Below are positions 60,325 to 64,000 of a stretch of DNA of 64,000 nucleotides, piece after piece (position 1 is the stretch's first letter; the number at the start of each line of letters is the position of its first letter). The notes beneath the pieces were generated by a model. The model saw only the letters and a list, made by a program, of their open reading frames with translations. It was not told the origin of the DNA and ran no database searches. The stretch is from Candidatus Bathyarchaeota archaeon. GTDB lineage: Archaea; Thermoproteota; Bathyarchaeia; 40CM-2-53-6. Made by a program: the position numbers and the translations under genes. The DNA is taken from NCBI GenBank assembly GCA_005888745.1, contig VBBS01000029.1, positions 52,148 to 116,147 on the forward strand, read 5' to 3'.

Positions 60325-60774
60325 CTAGGTCGCTTTGATAGTGACGACTTGGAGCGAGTCCACTTTGTTTCCGTCAGCGTCGAAAAGTGTAGCCATATCC
60401 CCTTCGTTGTTCCAGACGAAAGCATACCTTCCCCAGTGTAGGATCCACTTTGACGGGTTACCTTTCTCGAACGAATCTTCACCCGCCCCTGTGTGAATGT
60501 AGGTCTTCTCACGTGAGGAAAGGGAGACTGCTTGCGGAAACCTGTAGACGTGGCGTCTCGCTCCGGTAGCAGTCTCGTCGGTCAGGGTCCAGCCCGCCAG
60601 CGAGATTTTCTCGGTTCCCTCGTTTTCGAGAACGACAAATTCCTCGTTTAGCTTATCGGAAGCATCTTTTCCATGCGGATTATGGTTGATGTGTTCGATG
60701 ATAACTCGATTAGAGGACTTCACAAGGACGAGTATTGGGGAAAATCCCATATAAGCGTTGAAAAGCCATGCCAA
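60325..60774 (-). CDS. Lamin-tail-domain (LTD) protein
   Basis: A 149-residue protein with the Ig-like lamin tail fold: RVIIEHINHNPHGKDASDKL, EEFVVLENEGTEKISLAGWT, LTDETATGARRHVYRFPQA, KTYIHTGAGEDS and KWILHWGRYAFVWNNEGDMA. LTD proteins in prokaryotes are mostly exported or cell-surface proteins. The first 20 residues include a hydrophobic stretch (MAWLFNAYMGFSPILVLV) that may act as a signal, although the family start is often near the VIIEH strand. Start ATG at 60774. Confidence 0.85.
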   Translation of the reverse strand: MAWLFNAYMGFSPILVLVKSSNRVIIEHINHNPHGKDASDKLNEEFVVLENEGTEKISLAGWTLTDETATGARRHVYRFPQAVSLSSREKTYIHTGAGEDSFEKGNPSKWILHWGRYAFVWNNEGDMATLFDADGNKVDSLQVVTIKAT

Positions 60775-60895
60775 TTATTTCAGAATCCTAGTTCTGCCTT
60801 GCTTAAGTAGAACTCGCCAGAAAAACGAAGGGTCTCTAGGGATTCGGGGGTTCGAGCGGCGCTTTGTCCAAGGATAGTTCCTCAGCACGTTCGCC

Positions 60896-61135
60896 ATGAT
60901 TGTGACGATATACTATCTGATACCCGGTTTGCGTGATCTGGTTTCATTTCCAACGTTTCCAGGAGGCTCAGGGATTCTCCTGGTTGGTGGAGGCTGGGTG
61001 TTGGGGAAAGTGTTGGTGAAACGGTTCAGGATCCAGCCGATCGAGAATTACATCTCAAGTGATGCTACCCTGTTTACGAACGCCGCGTTGACAGCTAAGG
61101 AGCGAGGATATTGGAACTTCTGGTCTTCTCGCTGA
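60896..61135 (+). CDS. Small membrane protein, possibly frameshifted with the next frame
   Basis: A 79-residue frame with one or two hydrophobic segments (GSGILLVGGGWVLGKVLVK). No family is recognised. The end (KERGYWNFWSSR) overlaps the frame 61111-61353, whose first residues look like a continuation (LVFSLKKEMARTPDAEVQKC), so the two may be one gene of about 150 residues with an inserted base near 61120. Coding is suggested by the hydrophobic pattern only. Confidence 0.4.
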   Translation: MIVTIYYLIPGLRDLVSFPTFPGGSGILLVGGGWVLGKVLVKRFRIQPIENYISSDATLFTNAALTAKERGYWNFWSSR

Positions 61136-61353
61136 AGAAGGAGATGGCGAGGACACCGGATGCTGAGGTGCAGAAGTGCGTTGAACCGATGAAGATGTAC
61201 GTCAACGGCCAGGTCCCCTTCAACTTTGATGAGCTTGACAATTTCCAGCTAGGCGAACAGCAGGACCTCAGCGCACCCTTATCGAAGAAGGTGACGAGAT
61301 TGTCTATGGCCACAGATCTTGACGACGGCCTCGAAACTGCAGTGAAAGGATGA
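61111..61353 (+). CDS. Small hypothetical protein or C-terminal half of the preceding gene
   Basis: An 80-residue frame starting with TTG at 61111, soluble and charged (EVQKCVEPMKMYVNGQVPFN, then SKKVTRLSMATDLDDGLETA). It overlaps the previous frame by 25 bp. No Shine-Dalgarno-like sequence precedes the TTG, which supports the frameshift reading rather than an independent gene. No family known. Confidence 0.35.
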   Translation: MELLVFSLKKEMARTPDAEVQKCVEPMKMYVNGQVPFNFDELDNFQLGEQQDLSAPLSKKVTRLSMATDLDDGLETAVKG

Positions 61354-61422
61354 AGAGCTAACTTCGACGCGTCCGCATCCTAAACCCTATTATTGCAAAA
61401 CTAATTCTCGCAGATTCCAATA

Positions 61423-62454
61423 ATGTTCCGAAGGCTTCACATAGGCACGTTTCGTCCGGCCCTTTCCTTCATCGGTCTATTATCATTCATAATCAGTTTC
61501 TTCGGGTCACGGCTCTTTGCAACACTCAATCCGACGATCGTGATCCAACAACAAGGAATTCACTTCCACCACTTCTGGTATGGGATAGCTCTGATGGGAA
61601 TCGCAGGATGGCTTGCGATCACTTGGAAGAGTGAGCGGCTCGACCGAGCCTACGCGGTTATGTATGGTCTCGGAGCAGGGTTCATTGGTGACGAGGTTGG
61701 ACTCCTGCTTACCCTCGGCAACTATCAGTCTGAACTAACGTATGATTTTTTCATCGGAGCGATTTCGGCTAGCATACTGCTTCTCTTGGTCATCAGGTAT
61801 CGCAGTCTATTGAGGAGGGAGATGACGTATCTGATGACCCGTGAAGGGCTGGCCCTTCTAGGCGTGTTCGTTACAGGATTCTCTTTCATTCTCTTCGCGT
61901 TCGGGTCGTTGAGCTTTGGAACGCCTCTCGCTCTTGTCGGGATTGTCGTTATTCTGAGAGAGGTGTTCGTGAAGCCCGACACTGTTCTTGAGGGTAGGAT
62001 GCCTAGAGGCGTCACCATCATCGCGGCCCTGTCTATTCTCGGTGGGGCAAACCTCATACTTGCGGGGGTCGGAAACATCCTCTTTCCGCCGGTCATCAAT
62101 GCGTCTGACTTTGCAGGAATAGGCCTCCCGGCCGGAACTATTGGACTAGTCTCAACAATATTTTTGCTTCTAGCGATCGTCGCACTGGGGCTTGGATCCC
62201 TTAAGATTCTGGCGGGGCTGGTTCTCCGTACAGGCAACAGCTGGGCTTGGAGTCTTGGAATCGCAACAAGCATATCTTCGATTTTCCTGGATGCATCCTC
62301 GCTGGGTGCAAGTCCTGAACTGCTCTCTGGATTGCTCACAGGGAACGGTATCGAGTTCCCCACTTCCATCATCGCGATTATCTATCTTACGAGACCGTAT
62401 GTGAAAGCCTTCTACAGAAATGTCCCGGACCCAGGTACGAAGGAAAAGCTCTGA
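61423..62454 (+). CDS. Polytopic membrane protein, unknown function
   Basis: A 343-residue protein with about nine hydrophobic helices, the first at residues 13-33 (ALSFIGLLSFIISFFGSRLF). A His-rich motif (QQQGIHFHHFWYGIALMGIA) and GLGAGFIGDEVGLLLTLGNY are noticeable and may bind a metal or heme. It looks like archaeal integral membrane proteins without assigned function. ATG at 61423 follows an AT-rich promoter-like region (ccctattattgcaaaac). Confidence 0.7.
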   Translation: MFRRLHIGTFRPALSFIGLLSFIISFFGSRLFATLNPTIVIQQQGIHFHHFWYGIALMGIAGWLAITWKSERLDRAYAVMYGLGAGFIGDEVGLLLTLGNYQSELTYDFFIGAISASILLLLVIRYRSLLRREMTYLMTREGLALLGVFVTGFSFILFAFGSLSFGTPLALVGIVVILREVFVKPDTVLEGRMPRGVTIIAALSILGGANLILAGVGNILFPPVINASDFAGIGLPAGTIGLVSTIFLLLAIVALGLGSLKILAGLVLRTGNSWAWSLGIATSISSIFLDASSLGASPELLSGLLTGNGIEFPTSIIAIIYLTRPYVKAFYRNVPDPGTKEKL

Positions 62455-62460
62455 CTAGGG

Positions 62461-62742
62461 GAACTCTCGACTCTACGTTTTTCACGGCCAGGTATCTGAT
62501 CTCATACCACTTTTCGCGCGGAAGATTTCTAGGACCCACGCATCCGATCGCAGAGCCATTCTTCTCAGCGATAAATGATCCTTCACGGTTAAAGTACGGT
62601 CCAGTTATCTCGGCCCTTAGGCGCGGAGATATTCGAGTGATGTGAATGAATTTTTCAGAAGCTCGAAGAATAGGTTTTCGTCTCCAGCTCGAAAACCTCT
62701 AACTGTTATCTCCGAAACATCCTGAACTTCCATCACGGTCAT
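62461..62742 (-). pseudogene. GNAT acetyltransferase remnant with frameshift
   Basis: From the ATG at 62742 the minus strand reads TVMEVQDVSEITVRGFRAGD then ENLFFELLKNSFTSLEYL, a GNAT beginning, and stops at a TAA near 62617. One frame away the sequence continues PRLRAEITGPYF, then SFIAEKNGSAIGCVGPRN and KWYEIRYLAVKN, the next GNAT strands. It then ends against the 3' end of the convergent membrane protein gene before the acetyl-CoA loop. A frameshift plus truncation is the simplest reading. Otherwise the gap 62455-62803 is empty. Confidence 0.6.
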
Positions 62743-62833
62743 GTTGTAATTTGATGGGCTCTCATGATAATAAGAGAACCGCTTGGTATCAGTTTGAGGC
62801 GAGGTGTTCGTGGTCGAGCTAGCCGATGGAAGC

Positions 62834-63733
62834 ATGAGGAAAACCAGTCTTCCAGACTTTGACAGCCTCTGGGATTATGACCATCCAGGCGCAACCGAAA
62901 GAAAGTTCCGCGAACTTCTTCCTCCCGCGGCCCAGGATTCAAGGGACCTCGCGTATCTCGCGCAGCTTCTAACCCAGATAGCAAGAACGGAGGGCCTTCA
63001 AAGAAAATTCCAAGATGCCCACAAAACTCTGGATCGCGTCCGAAAGGCACTGGACAAAACCGATGATAGGACAAGGGTTCGGTACTTGCTCGAGCGGGGA
63101 AGGGTCTTCAATTCGTCGAGTAAGCCGGACGATGCTCGGCCTCTGTTCCTTGAAGCGCTAGATCTTGCCGTCAAGTCCAAAGACGACTTCAACGCGGTGG
63201 ACGCCGCTCACATGATGGCGATTGTCGAGCCGACCGAAAAACAGTTTCAGTGGAACCTGAAGGCGCTAGATCTTGCCGAGAACTCCGCGGAAGAAAGGGC
63301 GAGGAAATGGAGGGGCAGCCTCTACAACAATATTGGTTGGACCTATTTCGAGCAACAACAATATGAAGAGTCCCTGCTCATGTTCGAGAAGGCTCTAGAG
63401 TTCCGGGCAAGAGAAGGCGACATGGGCAAGATCATGATCGCAAAGTGGTGCGTTGCGAAGGCTCTCCGGATGATGGATCATACAGAGGAGGCTCTGGAAA
63501 TGCAGCGGAACCTGTTCGAGCAGTATCAGGTGGCCGGCAAGAAGAGTGGATACGTCTACGAGGAGATTGCCGAGTGTTTGATGGTAATGGGTCAGAACCA
63601 TGAGGCTCAGGGATGGTTCGCGGCTGCATATGGGGAGCTCTCAAAGGACCCAGGGCTCGCAGACGAGCAGGACAGGCTGAACCGGCTTAGAGATCTGGGA
63701 AAGGTTGGAATGTCAGAAACATCGGGGAATTAG
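62834..63733 (+). CDS. Tetratricopeptide-repeat (TPR) protein
   Basis: About 299 residues, almost all helical. TPR units are visible at YLLERGRVFNSSSKPDDARP, SLYNNIGWTYFEQQQYEESL (residues about 168-187), KWCVAKALRMMDHTEEALEM and YVYEEIAECLMVMGQNHEAQ, with the W-L-G-Y-A-F-P spacing. No catalytic domain is present, so it is a scaffold or adaptor. The frame is open to 62804; the Met at 62834 follows GGAAG and is preferred. It is 48 bp upstream of the PiT gene. Confidence 0.85.
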   Translation: MRKTSLPDFDSLWDYDHPGATERKFRELLPPAAQDSRDLAYLAQLLTQIARTEGLQRKFQDAHKTLDRVRKALDKTDDRTRVRYLLERGRVFNSSSKPDDARPLFLEALDLAVKSKDDFNAVDAAHMMAIVEPTEKQFQWNLKALDLAENSAEERARKWRGSLYNNIGWTYFEQQQYEESLLMFEKALEFRAREGDMGKIMIAKWCVAKALRMMDHTEEALEMQRNLFEQYQVAGKKSGYVYEEIAECLMVMGQNHEAQGWFAAAYGELSKDPGLADEQDRLNRLRDLGKVGMSETSGN

Positions 63734-63781
63734 AATAATGGCCTATGAGACTGCTGGTTCCGGAGAACCCGTCTTTTGATC

Positions 63782-64000
63782 ATGCCTATCGAAGAACTAG
63801 GACTCGCTGCTCTATTCGCACTCGCCTTCGCTAATGGGGCCAACGATGCTGGAAAGAGTGTGGCGTCGCTGATGATGCCGGGCGTCCTGGATACGCCTCC
63901 AAGGCGCAAAGCGTTGTTGTGGGGAGGCTTCTTCACAGGCATCGGAAGTGTCACGGCAATCCTGATCTCCGGCAGACTCTTTTCCGTCTTCACCCCGCAG
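63782..64000 (+). CDS. PiT-family inorganic phosphate transporter (partial)
   Basis: The first 73 codons of a gene running off the right edge. After the start the sequence reads LGLAALFALAFANGANDAGK with the PiT signature GAND, followed by SVASLMMPGVL and a second helix KALLWGGFFTGIGSVTAILI. PiT transporters import phosphate or sulfate with Na+ or H+. The remaining 300 or so residues are outside the window. Confidence 0.85.
   Translation, partial: MPIEELGLAALFALAFANGANDAGKSVASLMMPGVLDTPPRRKALLWGGFFTGIGSVTAILISGRLFSVFTPQ

Noticed and set aside
1..64000. CRISPR array, rRNA operon or other tRNA genes
   Set aside because: No regularly spaced repeats, no rRNA-like sequence and no other T-arm/acceptor combination were found by reading both strands.

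Overview
The window reads as chromosomal DNA from an archaeon, most likely of the TACK (Thermoproteota) side, perhaps Bathyarchaeia- or Nitrososphaeria-like. The markers are transcription factor E with a DUF2110 partner, MBF1, the NAC protein, tRNA methyltransferase Trm56, an Orc1/Cdc6 initiator, the small subunit of DNA polymerase D, a V/A-type ATPase subunit F, an archaeal Ogg2-type glycosylase, split PyrB/PyrI aspartate carbamoyltransferase and a tRNA whose D-arm is interrupted. The lineage call is inference; there is no rRNA in the window.

Layout. 0-4.2 kb: DUF2277 protein, ArsR regulator next to an SRPBCC remnant, an unknown protein, a Na+/H+ antiporter and a winged-helix gene with no normal start codon. 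4.2-14.7 kb: information-processing block (NadC, Trm56, TFE, DUF2110, HerA-like ATPase, MBF1, PUA protein, NAC) and a fused formiminotransferase-cyclodeaminase, interrupted by a small inverted-repeat element carrying a TnpB fragment. 14.7-25.5 kb: repair glycosylase, cyclophilin, C45 acyltransferase, a GNAT protein split by a frameshift, methyltransferase, LLM flavin enzyme, acyl-CoA dehydrogenase and a two-gene ABC exporter. 25.7-27.4 kb: an intron-bearing tRNA-Pro beside a LAGLIDADG endonuclease gene and two small genes. 27.5-41.8 kb: flavin-split-barrel protein, KaiC/GvpD-like ATPase, a cysteine-less NrdD-like protein fused to a winged helix, a UPF0182 giant membrane protein, PyrB, a receiver-like protein, a drug exporter, a truncated PPK2 and HflX.

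41.9-52.7 kb is replication- and repair-rich: a PhoU/AbrB regulator, DP1, PyrI, Ogg2, AtpF and Orc1/Cdc6 with ORB-like motifs just upstream. DUF99, small zinc/coiled-coil proteins, a nuclease-fold zinc-finger protein and DNA-binding proteins around an array of TGACGTCA-type sites follow, then a second strong ORB-like motif at 52.64 kb. I read this stretch as a candidate replication-origin neighbourhood.

52.8-64 kb: a large membrane protein, a thioredoxin/ArsR/MFS cluster sharing a 19-bp promoter motif, small membrane proteins, two more broken genes (an Lrp-type RAM domain with a frameshift in a T6 tract and a GNAT remnant), a TPR protein and the start of a PiT phosphate transporter.

Two items deserve most attention. 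One is a pair of about 180-nt, strongly conserved, hairpin-forming repeats at 12.9 and 20.1 kb, whose translated frame also looks like a transposase tail; a solo guide-RNA-like scaffold is one possible reading. The other is the tRNA-Pro gene with about 41 extra nucleotides in the D-arm and a homing-endonuclease gene 34 bp away. The window also holds several broken or frameshifted genes, some of which may be assembly errors.
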